A stretch of 64,000 nucleotides of DNA from Candidatus Spongiihabitans thiooxidans (GTDB lineage: Bacteria; Pseudomonadota; Gammaproteobacteria; Arenicellales; Poriferihabitantaceae), in contig LFLB01000007.1 in NCBI GenBank assembly GCA_001543005.1, forward strand, positions 242,514 through 306,513. The letters run 5' to 3'. Positions 17,629-26,684 of the stretch are shown here, in pieces. The first letter of the stretch is position 1. The number at the start of each line of letters is the position of its first letter. Both the position numbers and the translations under genes were made by a program. The notes beneath the pieces were generated by a model. It did no database searches. It had not been told where the DNA came from and saw only the letters and a list, made by a program, of their open reading frames with translations.

Positions 17629-18945
17629 ATGACTGATCCGGCGCAAAATTTGGAAACCTATCTGGTGGGGGGTGCGGTGCGCGATCAAATTATGGGTTTT
17701 GAGGTAAAAGATCGTGATTGGGTGGTGGTCGGGGCCACGGCGAAGAAAATGCTGAAATTAGGTTTCAAACAGGTTGGCAAGAATTTCCCGGTGTTTCTAC
17801 ATCCATCAACCGGGGAGGAATATGCGTTGGCGCGGGCGGAACGCAAAACCGCAAAAGGTTATCATGGTTTTGAATTCGACAGTCATTGTCAAATTACGCT
17901 GCAACAAGATCTGCAACGCCGCGACCTGACAATAAATGCCATGGCGATGGACCGCCAGGGCAATCTAATCGATCCCTTCGGCGGTCAGCGGGATATAAAA
18001 GAAAAGATAATCCGTCACGTATCCGATGCCTTCAAGGAAGATCCGGTACGAGTATTGCGGGTTGCCAGATTTGCGGCACGCTATGCAGGTAAAGGCTACC
18101 GCGTCGCCGCAGATACTCAGGCGATGATGGTGGACATGGTCGATAATGGCGAAGTGGATGCGCTGGTTGCAGAACGGGTGTGGCAGGAAATGCACGCCAG
18201 TTTACAGGAAAAACATTGCGCGGTATTCTTCAGGGAACTCAGAAACTGCGGTGCGCTGGAAAAAATACTACCGGAGATTGATGCGTTATTTGGGGTGCCG
18301 CAAACCGAGAAATATCACCCGGAAATTGACACCGGAATACATATTTTGATGTCTCTGGACGCGGCTGACCGACTGACCGATAATCCAATCAATTTATTTG
18401 CTGTTCTGGTTCACGATCTTGGAAAAGCATTGACGCCGGTGTCAGAATTGCCTAGCCACAGAGGGCACGAAAAACGAGGTTTGAAACCGATCAAGCAGCT
18501 TTGCGAGCGCTTGAATGTGCCGAGCCAATACCGATCATTTGCGTTGAAAGTTTGTGAATTCCACTTGCACTGCCATCGGATTGGGCAATTGAAGGCGACC
18601 ACGGTTATGCGGCTACTGGAAAAATTCGACGGGTTCAGAAAGCCGGAGTTGATTGATGGGTTTGCACTGTGCTGCTTGGCCGACAAACAAGGACGCAGCG
18701 GCCACGAACAAGAAAACCACGATCAAATGAATTTGTTATTGGAATATCACCGGGCGGCATTGGCGGTTGATGGTGGTAAGGTTGCCAACCAGGTCAGGCA
18801 ACAGGCCAACGCTGGCAATAACACCGATGCAAAAATCACCGGTGCAAAAATCAAGGCGGCGATTCGAAAACAACGTATCGCGGCGATTGCTAAAGTGATC
18901 GCTAACGGCAAATTGCAGACCGCGTTGCGCCCGCGTTTGTCTTGA
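17629..18945 (+). CDS. cca: CCA-adding tRNA nucleotidyltransferase
   Basis: Adds or repairs the 3' CCA of tRNAs. The 438-residue enzyme has the class II signature YLVGGAVRDQIMG, the catalytic DRDWVVVGAT, and RRDLTINAMAMD and EDPVRVLRVARFAARY. An HD phosphohydrolase domain (AVLVHDLGKALTP) follows, the arrangement found in gamma- and beta-proteobacterial Cca. The extreme C-terminus (about residues 385-438) is alanine and lysine rich, with a near-repeat NTDAKITGAKIKAA. Likely leads a run of same-strand genes through 20191. Confidence 0.96.
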   Translation: MTDPAQNLETYLVGGAVRDQIMGFEVKDRDWVVVGATAKKMLKLGFKQVGKNFPVFLHPSTGEEYALARAERKTAKGYHGFEFDSHCQITLQQDLQRRDLTINAMAMDRQGNLIDPFGGQRDIKEKIIRHVSDAFKEDPVRVLRVARFAARYAGKGYRVAADTQAMMVDMVDNGEVDALVAERVWQEMHASLQEKHCAVFFRELRNCGALEKILPEIDALFGVPQTEKYHPEIDTGIHILMSLDAADRLTDNPINLFAVLVHDLGKALTPVSELPSHRGHEKRGLKPIKQLCERLNVPSQYRSFALKVCEFHLHCHRIGQLKATTVMRLLEKFDGFRKPELIDGFALCCLADKQGRSGHEQENHDQMNLLLEYHRAALAVDGGKVANQVRQQANAGNNTDAKITGAKIKAAIRKQRIAAIAKVIANGKLQTALRPRLS

Positions 18946-18990
18946 ATTCTCTTTGCCTCCCTCCAAAATTTATATTGACATTCCACAACC

Positions 18991-19428
18991 ATGAATAATT
19001 TCGAATCACTCAGTGGCGAACAAGTCGGCCATCTCCTTGATGATTTCGGTGTCAATTTACTGGTATCAAATGTCCACAATACCGTGGAATTTCTTACCAC
19101 AGTATTCGATTTCACCGCTTTGCGGTCATCCGCAGACTATGCGTTACTCAAACATCGGCATCGACTCTATCAACTGCATGGCGATCAAACCTATTCGACC
19201 CACCCACTTTTGTCCGTTTTACCGGAATCGGGATTGCGTGGAGCGGGGGTGGAATTGAGATTGTTCCAGATTGATCCTGATGAAGCACAGCAAAAAGCGA
19301 TAGCAGGGGGATATACGGTATTGCAGTCAACCGCAGACAAACCGCACGGCTTGCGCGAATGTTTTGTGCTTGATCCAGATGGTTATTGTTGGGTGCCGTC
19401 AATCAAAATCCAGGGCAGCAAAATTTGA
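18991..19428 (+). CDS. VOC (glyoxalase/bleomycin-resistance fold) protein
   Basis: A 145-residue single-domain protein of the vicinal-oxygen-chelate superfamily: FGVNLLVSNVHNTVEFLTTVF at the start of the first beta-alpha-beta-beta-beta unit, and the ending KPHGLRECFVLDPDGYCWVPS typical of the last strand. No metal-binding residues can be assigned with certainty, so reaction and substrate are unknown. It sits 45 bases after cca and 25 bases before a HAD phosphatase on the same strand. Confidence 0.8.
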   Translation: MNNFESLSGEQVGHLLDDFGVNLLVSNVHNTVEFLTTVFDFTALRSSADYALLKHRHRLYQLHGDQTYSTHPLLSVLPESGLRGAGVELRLFQIDPDEAQQKAIAGGYTVLQSTADKPHGLRECFVLDPDGYCWVPSIKIQGSKI

Positions 19429-19453
19429 ATCAAGACAAAATTTAAATCAGACA

Positions 19454-20191
19454 ATGACGGAAATATCAAACACCATCAAGCACACGATCAAAGGCATCCT
19501 GTTTGACAAAGACGGCACACTGCTGGATTTCAATGGCAGTTGGCTGGAGCCCTATCTTCAGATCACGGAATTTATCGCACAAAGTATGGGGCGACCCGAA
19601 CTCAAGGAATCGTTGATGATTGATGGCGGGTTCATTCCAGAAACTAAAAGTTGGGTCAGCGATTCGCTATTGGCATCGGCAAGCAACCAGCAAATCCTGG
19701 ACTTTTGGTCTCAGCAAATCGGACAACCCATCGTCGGTGAAAATTTGAATCATATCAAACAGATATTTTCCCACGCTTCAAGCCGCTATGTACCCGCCAT
19801 AGAGAATCTGCACGGTTTTCTCAACAGCCTGAAAGAGCGCGGTATTCGGTTGGGATTGGCGACTATGGATGACGAAAAAAATGCTTGCACCATGTTAACA
19901 AAACTGCAATTAACCGGCCTGTTTGACTTTGTTTGTGGCGCGGATAGCGGGTACGGTGTAAAGCCCGAACCCGGAATGGTGTATGCATTTTGTGAATCCT
20001 GCGGACTTTTACCCAAGCAGGTGATCATGGTGGGAGACAGCCCCAAGGATTTGAATATGGGTAAAAATGCAGGTACCGCCTGTTCTATTGGTGTGCTGAC
20101 CGGGGCGCATGATCGAGCCGGGTTGGAGGCGCATAGCGATTATGTATTTGAAAATATATCCGGTCTGAATCAGCTTTTTAGTATTCGTTGA
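19454..20191 (+). CDS. HAD-family phosphatase (phosphoglycolate phosphatase-like)
   Basis: A haloacid-dehalogenase hydrolase of about 245 residues. Motif I is ILFDKDGTLLDF, motif II LGLATMDDE, and motifs III/IV are SGYGVKPEPGM and VIMVGDSPKDLNMGKNAG. The cap domain lies between. The ATG at 19454 gives the family N-terminus; an upstream in-frame ATG at 19364 would only add residues overlapping the VOC gene. Motif II has Thr followed by Met-Asp-Asp, fitting small phosphorylated metabolites such as phosphoglycolate. Substrate not fixed. Confidence 0.9.
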   Translation: MTEISNTIKHTIKGILFDKDGTLLDFNGSWLEPYLQITEFIAQSMGRPELKESLMIDGGFIPETKSWVSDSLLASASNQQILDFWSQQIGQPIVGENLNHIKQIFSHASSRYVPAIENLHGFLNSLKERGIRLGLATMDDEKNACTMLTKLQLTGLFDFVCGADSGYGVKPEPGMVYAFCESCGLLPKQVIMVGDSPKDLNMGKNAGTACSIGVLTGAHDRAGLEAHSDYVFENISGLNQLFSIR

Positions 20192-20247
20192 ACTCTACAA
20201 CCCTGTGATTGTCATAAATAAAACTCCAAAACAGCAGGTAAAATAAC

Positions 20248-20844
20248 ATGAAAATTGCAGTTCCTCTAGTGGGTATAATTGTGCTTGCGGTCGTTGGGTT
20301 TGGCGTAATACTGAAAAGCGACCCGGAACAACAATCAAAATCGGTAACAATCACCAGCAATCAAAAAATGTCAGATTCTACTGAAACCACAAAAACCGGG
20401 ACCATGTACACAAAGCCCTCAATGGAGCAGATTAAAGCCAAGTTGACCGACATACAATTTCAGGTGACTCAGAAAGATGCAACCGAGCGGCCATTCAGCA
20501 ACCCGTACAATGACGAAAAACGGCAAGGAATCTACGTTGACATTGTCAGCGGCGAGCCTTTATTTTCTTCCAAGGACAAATTCGATTCGACAAGCGGATG
20601 GCCGAGTTTTTCCCAGCCGCTTGAGTCAGACAATATTGTGGAAAAAACCGACTACAAATTGCTTTTCCCAAGGACCGAGGTCAGAAGTTACAACGCGGAC
20701 TCTCATTTAGGACACCTTTTCAAAGATGGGCCGACATCGACCGGGTTACGTTATTGCATGAATTCCGCCGCCATGCGATTTATTCCAAAGGCAGAACTGG
20801 CCGAAGCCGGATATGAACAATATACCGGGTTATTTCAGCAATGA
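20248..20844 (+). CDS. msrB: Peptide-methionine (R)-S-oxide reductase, N-terminally anchored
   Basis: Reduces methionine-R-sulfoxide in proteins. The 198-residue protein has an N-terminal hydrophobic segment ([19 protein letters not shown]), so the enzyme probably faces the periplasm. The catalytic domain is clear: [47 protein letters not shown] and the catalytic Cys in [12 protein letters not shown]. The two CxxC zinc pairs of many MsrB proteins are absent, as is a resolving cysteine, so it would need an external thiol partner. Its stop overlaps the start of the DUF1223 gene. Confidence 0.94.
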   Translation: MKIAVPLVGIIVLAVVGFGVILKSDPEQQSKSVTITSNQKMSDSTETTKTGTMYTKPSMEQIKAKLTDIQFQVTQKDATERPFSNPYNDEKRQGIYVDIVSGEPLFSSKDKFDSTSGWPSFSQPLESDNIVEKTDYKLLFPRTEVRSYNADSHLGHLFKDGPTSTGLRYCMNSAAMRFIPKAELAEAGYEQYTGLFQQ

Positions 20845-20900
20845 AATTATCCACCCTGAAATTGTCCACCCTGAAACTATCCATCCTGAAATTATCCACC
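20841..20900 (+). repeat. Four 15-bp tandem repeats at the start of the DUF1223 gene
   Basis: Four consecutive 15-base units, each close to ATGAAATTATCCACC, differ at a few positions. They encode near-identical pentapeptides and keep the frame. Confidence 0.9.
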
Positions 20901-21803
20901 ATGAGGCAACGGTTGATTCGACGGCAGAATTTTTTCACGAAGGGCGCGATCTTTTTGGCGCCTCGCTTTTTGAAGCCTATCTTTTTGGGGCTGGTCCTGG
21001 CGGCCAGCATTGCACTGGTTGCTCCAGTTAGTTTTGGGGCGACGGATGACGCAAAAGTAAAACAACTGCCCCAACTATCCGTGACCAGTCGTGCCACCAT
21101 TAGCCCGGTCATCGAGCTGTACACTTCCGAAGGTTGCAGCAGTTGCCCCAAGGCCGATAACTTCATGACTGAATTAGGCGGTATTATTGATCGGGCTGTT
21201 GATCAGGAATTCCATGCCGTGCCGTTGGCATTTCATGTGGATTACTGGAACCGGTTAGGCTGGATTGATCCATATTCAAAACCGGAGTTTACTGCGCGGC
21301 AAAGAGAAATTGGGAATATCAACAATCAACGCTCGATATACACCCCGGAATTTGTGGTGGCTGGCAAAGAATCACGCGGCGGCACCGATGTAGTCGAACG
21401 AATAAAACAGAGCAACCACCAAATGGCTGCTGTGGTCATCAATTTAAATTTAAAAGCGACAGATACCGATAAATTAGAGGCTGACTTCACTATTGACAAT
21501 AGGATTACGGGCGCCGCCGGGTCCGACGCGCTGGCGTATGTTGCTATTTATGAAAATAATATTGTCCGGGAAATTGGCGGCGGTGAAAACAGGGGACGCA
21601 CCCTAACACATAATTATGTCGTAAGACATTGGAGTAACCCCATTCAGTTGTCTCACGGCATAACCAATAAAACGGTGTCGCTGAAAATTGGCGACGGTTG
21701 GGTGCGTGAAAATCTGGGGCTCGCCGTGGTTGTGTTTAATCGCGAAAATGGCGAAACCCTTCAGGCGCTAAATACGACACTGGATACGCTTTTCCCCATA
21801 TAA
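20841..21803 (+). CDS. DUF1223 family exported thioredoxin-like protein
   Basis: A 320-residue protein with the DUF1223 signature [18 protein letters not shown] (a CxxC after a beta strand), [17 protein letters not shown], and [15 protein letters not shown]. The function is unproven; the fold resembles thioredoxin. The ATG at 20841 overlaps the msrB stop (ATGA). The first 20 residues are four copies of a 5-residue repeat (KLSTL-like), and a typical signal peptide begins only at Met21 (20901), ending near VAPVSFGA. Either start is possible. Neighbouring msrB suggests a shared periplasmic redox role. Confidence 0.85.
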   Translation: MKLSTLKLSTLKLSILKLSTMRQRLIRRQNFFTKGAIFLAPRFLKPIFLGLVLAASIALVAPVSFGATDDAKVKQLPQLSVTSRATISPVIELYTSEGCSSCPKADNFMTELGGIIDRAVDQEFHAVPLAFHVDYWNRLGWIDPYSKPEFTARQREIGNINNQRSIYTPEFVVAGKESRGGTDVVERIKQSNHQMAAVVINLNLKATDTDKLEADFTIDNRITGAAGSDALAYVAIYENNIVREIGGGENRGRTLTHNYVVRHWSNPIQLSHGITNKTVSLKIGDGWVRENLGLAVVVFNRENGETLQALNTTLDTLFPI

Positions 21804-21854
21804 AAAGACCGTTAAATGCGGTCGGCGGGCTCGGACACAAATGAGTCACGGGAT

Positions 21855-21916
21855 CGGAAGTGGGACTTTAGTCCCGCCATGTGCAATGGCTTGGCGAGGC
21901 TGAAGCCTCACTTCCG
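21855..21916. repeat. Branched palindromic element (REP-like) between convergent genes
   Basis: An outer stem CGGAAGTG (21855-21862) pairs with CACTTCCG (21909-21916). Inside are two perfect hairpins, GGGACTTTAGTCCC (21862-21875) and GAGGCTGAAGCCTC (21896-21909). The whole can fold as a three-way junction. It sits between two convergent genes, where it may terminate both transcripts. GGGACTTTAGTCCC-type units are a common class of intergenic repeat in proteobacteria; I see one copy here. Confidence 0.8.
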
Positions 21917-21946
21917 CTCGGACGAGTGAAAACCTGGGTATTGAAT

Positions 21947-23116
21947 CTAATCCCGTCGCAAACGGTCGCTGATGGCAATCGGCGTTGGATATTTGGCGAC
22001 GATCCAGTAAGCGGAAATAATAAAAGTAATAATCGTTGCTAGTTGAACCATGTACAACGTTTCCAGGGCAATCAGCCCGTTTTGTCGGGCAATAAAAACA
22101 ACCAGTAGCGAGAACTCGCTCAGCTGACCAAGGCGCACCCCGGTTTCCCAGGCAAGCTCATTTGATTCTGATTGCTTGACCAGCAGGAACCTGAACACGA
22201 CCGGCTTAATGATGAGCAATAAAATTGCAATGACTGTAGCCGGGATAACCACATCGGCTGCTGCGACAAGATCGAAGCCTGCACCAAGACCAAAGAAAAA
22301 CATCACCAGAAAGAAATCCCGTAGCGGTTTAAAACTGCTGGCGATGTGTAACGCTATGGGGCTGGTGGCAATAGCAACGCCTGCAGTAAACGCGCCTATC
22401 TCGTAGGATAATCCCATTATCTCGGCGAGCTGGGCGATACCGAGACACCAGCCTATGGATAACAGAAATACATATTCCTGGATGCGGTCGAATTTGAGAA
22501 ATAATTTAAGCACAACATAGCGATGCCCAATCCATGCGATAACCCCGAGTGCGGGTAATGCCAAAAACAAACGCACAATGTCGAACACTGGCAACGTCCC
22601 CTGTCCGTACCCCTGAATCACCAGCATGGCAATAATGGCAATCAGGTCTTGAAGCAACAGAATGCTTATGATTACTTCGCCGGTATGACGATGATGCAGA
22701 ACGGTAGTCGGTAAAAGTTTTAGTCCTATTATCGTACTGGAAAAAGAAGCGGCGATACCGACAATGATGATGTCAACCAGATTAAAATCGAATCCCCAGG
22801 CCACTATACTGGCGACTCCGCTGAATGCGAGCGTGCAAAAAAGGGTGACCAGAGTGGTTTCTTTGATGAGTTGGAATAGTTTTTGTGGCGCTAGATTGAG
22901 GCCCAGTAAAAACAGTAAAAAGATTATGCCGATTCTGGCGATGTCCTGAATTAACTGTGCATCGGTAACCAAGCCAACCCCCCAGGGGCCGAGTATTGCG
23001 CCCAGAACAAGGTAGGCAACCAGCATAGCTTGACGCATATAGAGCGCGACGGTGGCTAACAACGCCGCGCCACTGAAAATCAAGAATATTGAAAATAGGA
23101 TCGAGTCGCTATGCAC
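21947..23116 (-). CDS. CPA2-family cation:proton antiporter (membrane domain only)
   Basis: A 389-residue protein with about twelve hydrophobic segments, matching the KefB/KefC-type membrane domain: LGAILGPWGVGL, FLLFLLGLNLAPQKLF, FSSTIIGLKLLP, and IGAFTAGVAIATSP. The C-terminal nucleotide-binding TrkA-N domain of full KefB/KefC is missing, so regulation must differ. It exchanges K+ or Na+ for protons in known relatives. Convergent with DUF1223, separated by the palindromic element. Confidence 0.9.
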   Translation of the reverse strand: MHSDSILFSIFLIFSGAALLATVALYMRQAMLVAYLVLGAILGPWGVGLVTDAQLIQDIARIGIIFLLFLLGLNLAPQKLFQLIKETTLVTLFCTLAFSGVASIVAWGFDFNLVDIIIVGIAASFSSTIIGLKLLPTTVLHHRHTGEVIISILLLQDLIAIIAMLVIQGYGQGTLPVFDIVRLFLALPALGVIAWIGHRYVVLKLFLKFDRIQEYVFLLSIGWCLGIAQLAEIMGLSYEIGAFTAGVAIATSPIALHIASSFKPLRDFFLVMFFFGLGAGFDLVAAADVVIPATVIAILLLIIKPVVFRFLLVKQSESNELAWETGVRLGQLSEFSLLVVFIARQNGLIALETLYMVQLATIITFIISAYWIVAKYPTPIAISDRLRRD

Positions 23117-23333
23117 AGTGGATTCTCATCGATTGCCCATGGTTCTGTTAATTGGCTCATTTTAAGGAAATGGCGGCATGTATTATTTGTGGTGGTATTG
23201 TTTGTGGGGGTATTGTAATCGGTTTCAATGTTTCCTCACCCACACTACAATATCACTATTATTCGCGATATAGTGAAGCAACACCTGAGATATCGCAATG
23301 CCAATGAAAATCATAATGCTGAAAACCATGGCA

Positions 23334-23873
23334 ATGAAAACCAAATTAACGCACTTCAATGAACAAGGAGAAGCCAATATGGTTGACCTCGGTCAAAAAC
23401 AATCGACTCAACGCAAAGCAGTGGCCGAAGGTCGTATCGCCATGGACAGCGCCACCCTGGAAATGATTCGTCAGGGCAGCCATAAGAAAGGCGACGTACT
23501 CGCCATTGCCCGCATAGCCGGGATTATGGCAGCAAAACGCACCGCCGAGTTGGTGCCGCTTTGCCACCCAATCATGTTGACCGGCATAAACATTGATTTT
23601 GACATCGATGCAGAAAATCCTGGCGTTATCTGCACGGCAACCACCAAGACTACCGAGCGCACCGGTGTTGAAATGGAAGCATTGACTGCGGTTCAGGTCG
23701 CCTTGTTAACGATATACGATATGTGCAAAGCCGTTGATCGCGGCATGCAAATGCAGGCGATCAGGCTAGTGCATAAATCTGGCGGAAAATCGGGCGACTG
23801 GAACAGGCAGTCCACGCCGGCAGTCCAATCCGTCCGGCGACCAGCCGACTACAAAAATTTGCAACGTGACTAA
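23334..23873 (+). CDS. moaC: Cyclic pyranopterin monophosphate synthase
   Basis: Second step of molybdenum-cofactor synthesis, making cPMP from 3',8-cH2GTP. Landmarks: [65 protein letters not shown] and [12 protein letters not shown]. The ATG at 23334 aligns with known MoaC starts. The frame extends to 23298 ([12 protein letters not shown]), which looks like a local duplication of the true start; an AAGGAG lies before an internal Met at 23379. It overlaps moeA by eight bases. The cofactor is needed by the formate dehydrogenase at 59927. Confidence 0.95.
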   Translation: MKTKLTHFNEQGEANMVDLGQKQSTQRKAVAEGRIAMDSATLEMIRQGSHKKGDVLAIARIAGIMAAKRTAELVPLCHPIMLTGINIDFDIDAENPGVICTATTKTTERTGVEMEALTAVQVALLTIYDMCKAVDRGMQMQAIRLVHKSGGKSGDWNRQSTPAVQSVRRPADYKNLQRD

Positions 23874-25122
23874 ACATCAAAATCCGGTTTCATGTGATTT
23901 CGATTCTAATGCCATAACCGTAGCACAAGCTATGGCGTGCATTCGTGAAACAATTGTTTCTATCACCGACCAGGAAACGATCGACGTATATTCCGCATTA
24001 GGCAGAGTAACGGCAACGGATATCGTCAGTGCATTTAATGTGCCCAACCATACCAATTCTGCCATGGATGGCTATGCGGTGAATGGTAGCGCCTTGCCCA
24101 AGGTCAAATCAAAAAGCTTCAAATTGGCGGGCGCTTCATTCGCAGGCGCGCCGTACCATGGGCCGGTCGGGCATGATCAATGTGTGCGTATTATGACCGG
24201 CGGTGTGATGCCCGAAGGTACCGACACCGTGGTTATCCAGGAACGGGTAGCGCATGTGGATGGCCGCGTGGTCATTCCAGCCGGAGATAAAACCGATGCT
24301 AACGTGCGCTACGCCGGCGAGGATCTCAAAGTGGGTGACATCGCCATACCGGCGGGCATTAAACTGGGTGCCTCGCACCTGGGGTTGGCGGCCTCTTTAG
24401 GCATGAAAGAAATTACCGTTTTTCGCCGCCCTAAAATTGCGTATTTTTCTAACGGCGACGAACTTCGGTCTGTCGGCAGCCCTCTCGAAACAGGGGAAGT
24501 TTACGATTCCAACCGTTATACCCTGCACGCCATGTTGAGCGCGCTTGGCGTGCAACAATTCGATTTAGGCATTATCAAAGACGACCCTGATACGATTGCG
24601 AATACATTTAAGGCCGCCGCCGAGGACGCCGACATGGTTATTACCACCGCTGGAGCGTCAGTCGGGGATGCCGACTATGTCAAGCAAGCTCTGGCTGGTT
24701 TGGGGGAGGTCAGCTTTTGGAAGGTGGCGATAAAACCAGGCCGGCCTATGTCGTTTGGCAAGTTAAACAACAGTTTATTTTTTGGGCTGCCTGGCAACCC
24801 GGTATCGGTAATGGTCACGTTTCAAATTTTTGTCAAGATGGCGATTAAGCGATTGTCCGGTGAAAAATTTAGTGTGCCGTTAGTACTGAAAGTCAAAACT
24901 CTCAGCGACTTGAAAAAACGGCCTGGCCGTATGGAATATCAACGCGGGGTTCTATCTTTGGATGAAAACGGCGAAACCGTGGTCAGCTCCACCGGGCAAC
25001 AAGGTTCGGGAATTTTAAGCTCCATGAGTCTGGCTAACTGTTACATCATTTTATCCGATGAGTCAAAAGGGGCCAAGGCGGGCGATTGGGTTGAGGTGCA
25101 GCTCATTGACCAAAATTGCTAG
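23866..25122 (+). CDS. moeA: Molybdopterin molybdenumtransferase
   Basis: Inserts molybdenum into adenylylated molybdopterin. The 418-residue protein shows the MoeA domains: [89 protein letters not shown] and [15 protein letters not shown]. Start is a GTG inside the moaC end, indicating coupling. No moaA, moaD or moaE is in the window, so the rest of the pathway must be elsewhere. Confidence 0.96.
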   Translation: MTKHQNPVSCDFDSNAITVAQAMACIRETIVSITDQETIDVYSALGRVTATDIVSAFNVPNHTNSAMDGYAVNGSALPKVKSKSFKLAGASFAGAPYHGPVGHDQCVRIMTGGVMPEGTDTVVIQERVAHVDGRVVIPAGDKTDANVRYAGEDLKVGDIAIPAGIKLGASHLGLAASLGMKEITVFRRPKIAYFSNGDELRSVGSPLETGEVYDSNRYTLHAMLSALGVQQFDLGIIKDDPDTIANTFKAAAEDADMVITTAGASVGDADYVKQALAGLGEVSFWKVAIKPGRPMSFGKLNNSLFFGLPGNPVSVMVTFQIFVKMAIKRLSGEKFSVPLVLKVKTLSDLKKRPGRMEYQRGVLSLDENGETVVSSTGQQGSGILSSMSLANCYIILSDESKGAKAGDWVEVQLIDQNC

Positions 25123-25208
25123 TCTCAACCGTGTGGTGAAAGCCGGGAAATATGTGGATTACGCGGCATGCCCAGGTAATAGCCAAAGCAACGCTAAACA
25201 GTAGTATT

Positions 25209-25835
25209 ATGAAAAACGCCAAGCTCATTTATATTCATGACCCAATGTGCAGTTGGTGCTGGGGGTTTAGCCCGGTCTTGCAACAGCTGCTGGCTTCACT
25301 GCCCGCAAACATTAAAGTGATTAGAATGCTGGGCGGGTTAGCCGCTGATTCGGATTCGCCCATGCCCGAAGAGATGCAGAGATCCTTGCAACAAACCTGG
25401 CAAGTGATACAAGGGAGAATACCCGGCACAGAATTTAATTTTGATTTTTGGGCGAATTGCGCGCCCAGACGCTCAACCTATCCGGCATGCCGGGGGGTGA
25501 TTGCCGCGAGACGGCAAGGCGAGAAATGTGATGAGGAAATGACGCATGCCATTCAAACAGCGTATTACCTTGATGCGAAAAACCCCTCGGACGACTCGAC
25601 ATTAATTGAGCTGGCCGAGTCCATAGGACTTGACCCCGGCGAGTTTGAAGGCGCTCTGAATTCAACCTCAACCCAGCAAGTTTTAGCCGATGAAATTGAT
25701 TTTAGCAGAAAGCTGGGGGTTCAAGGATTTCCGAGTTTAGTGCTGATGGCTAACAATACCACGCGGCCAATCAAGGTTGATTATACTGAGGCCAAGTCCA
25801 TGTTAACGGCGCTAAACGCGCAGTTGGCAACGTAG
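25209..25835 (+). CDS. DsbA-family (FrnE-like) thiol oxidoreductase
   Basis: A protein of about 208 residues from ATG 25209 (an in-frame upstream ATG at 25152 adds 19 unlikely residues). The N-terminus carries IHDPMCSWCWGFSPVL with the CSWC redox motif of the DsbA/FrnE and 2-hydroxychromene isomerase group. The cis-Pro loop is GVQGFPSLVLMANN. No signal peptide is seen, so it is probably cytoplasmic, as FrnE is. Substrate unknown. Confidence 0.88.
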   Translation: MKNAKLIYIHDPMCSWCWGFSPVLQQLLASLPANIKVIRMLGGLAADSDSPMPEEMQRSLQQTWQVIQGRIPGTEFNFDFWANCAPRRSTYPACRGVIAARRQGEKCDEEMTHAIQTAYYLDAKNPSDDSTLIELAESIGLDPGEFEGALNSTSTQQVLADEIDFSRKLGVQGFPSLVLMANNTTRPIKVDYTEAKSMLTALNAQLAT

Positions 25836-25836
25836 T

Positions 25837-26045
25837 CTAATCGGCCGCTTTAGCCACTAACGTTTCACCAAAACTCGAATACTGACTTGCGCCGAGCCTT
25901 GAAAGCGGCTCGATGGCCTGAGGATTGATGTGGAGACATCCATTTTCATTGATTGCCGTGCACTGGTCTGCTACAAATAGCTTGCTGATTTGCCCAAATA
26001 CCAGAGCTTGGACGTAACAATTCTTCTCGCAACAATTATTGGAAA
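25837..26045 (-). pseudogene. C-terminal remnant of a flavin reductase family gene
   Basis: The minus strand ending at TAG 25839-25837 reads CYVQALVFGQISKLFVADQ, then HINPQAIEPLSRLGASQYSS and FGETLVAKAAD. This matches the end of flavin reductase-like FMN-binding proteins, where ...PLSRLGGxxY... is the usual tail. Upstream the frame meets a stop near 26053 and no start codon exists, so only about 68 of about 200 codons survive. Confidence 0.72.
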
Positions 26046-26103
26046 GCGGTCAAAACCGGGACGCAGACCACCACCCCAAATACCTGCAAATCAAAATTTC
26101 CAG

Positions 26104-26184
26104 GCCAAAGTTTCTAGCTTTGGCTTCAGGTGTAATCTACTCGCCGGCTTCAGGTTGGTTGCCTGAGGCCGGCGGGTCGTTTTT
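26104..26184 (+). terminator. Two hairpins, the second a strong Rho-independent terminator
   Basis: A small hairpin GCCAAAG/CTTTGGC (26104-26124) is followed by a long one with arms 26142-26154 and 26162-26174 (CGCCGGCTTCAGG against CCTGAGGCCGGCG), then a run of five T at 26180-26184. It points rightward, downstream of the DsbA-like gene and past the reductase remnant. Confidence 0.78.
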
Positions 26185-26216
26185 ATAGTCAACAATCAAA
26201 CTTGCAGAATGATTGT

Positions 26217-26295
26217 CGGATTTTTATAACGCCGGATTTTTATAACGCCGGATTTTTATAACGCCGGATTTTTATAACGCCGGATTTTTATAACG
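26217..26295. repeat. 16-bp tandem repeat, five units, abutting the cold-shock gene stop
   Basis: Units of CGGATTTTTATAACGC begin at 26217, 26233, 26249, 26265 and 26281; four are complete and identical, and the fifth merges into the 3' end of the cold-shock gene, whose stop lies at 26288-26290. The array appears to have grown from the gene's own last codons. Confidence 0.93.
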
Positions 26296-26500
26296 GTGTA
26301 ACGTTGTCTGCTTGTGGTCCTTTTGCACCTTCTGTAATTTCGAAAGTTACTTGCTGACCATCGTGCAACGTTTTTCGACCATCACCAATTATCGCGCGGT
26401 AATGTACGAATACATCTGATTCCCCTTCTCGTTCAATAAAACCAAAACCTTTGGCATCGTTGAACCACTTAACGGTTCCGTTTACTAATTCACCTGACAT
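26288..26500 (-). CDS. Cold-shock domain protein (CspA family)
   Basis: A 70-residue single cold-shock domain that binds single-stranded RNA/DNA and melts structure. Both RNA-binding motifs are visible: [12 protein letters not shown] (RNP1) and VFVHYRAI (RNP2), then [20 protein letters not shown]. Length and sequence are typical. The 5' region (26501-26684) carries two terminator-like hairpins. The tandem 16-bp array directly follows the stop codon on the mRNA. Confidence 0.95.
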   Translation of the reverse strand: MSGELVNGTVKWFNDAKGFGFIEREGESDVFVHYRAIIGDGRKTLHDGQQVTFEITEGAKGPQADNVTPL

Positions 26501-26516
26501 ACTAACCTCTTACTTC

Positions 26517-26570
26517 AAAAAAATGAGCCACCAGAGTGGCTGAAAAAACGCCAGCTTCGTCACAAAGCTG
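26517..26570 (-). terminator. Two consecutive hairpins with T-runs between proS and the cold-shock gene
   Basis: On the minus strand, CAGCTTTG/CGAAGCTG (26570-26552) is followed by T6 (26548-26543). Then AGCCAC/GTGGCT (26541-26526) is followed by T7 (26523-26517), only about 17 bases before the cold-shock ATG. They may end the proS transcript. Alternatively they form a leader attenuator read through in the cold, since the second lies so close to the start. Confidence 0.7.
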
Positions 26571-26684
26571 CCTTCGAACAATACTATTCCGTAACTTTAG
26601 TCACCAGTTTAGTATCTGATGAGCGAGTGTAACACCTTTATTTGTATAACAATAAATTATTTGTAATCATACATCAGATCTAAA

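Noticed and set aside
26217..26295. Possible CRISPR array
   Set aside because: Units are 16 bp and directly abutting with no spacers; a simple tandem repeat.
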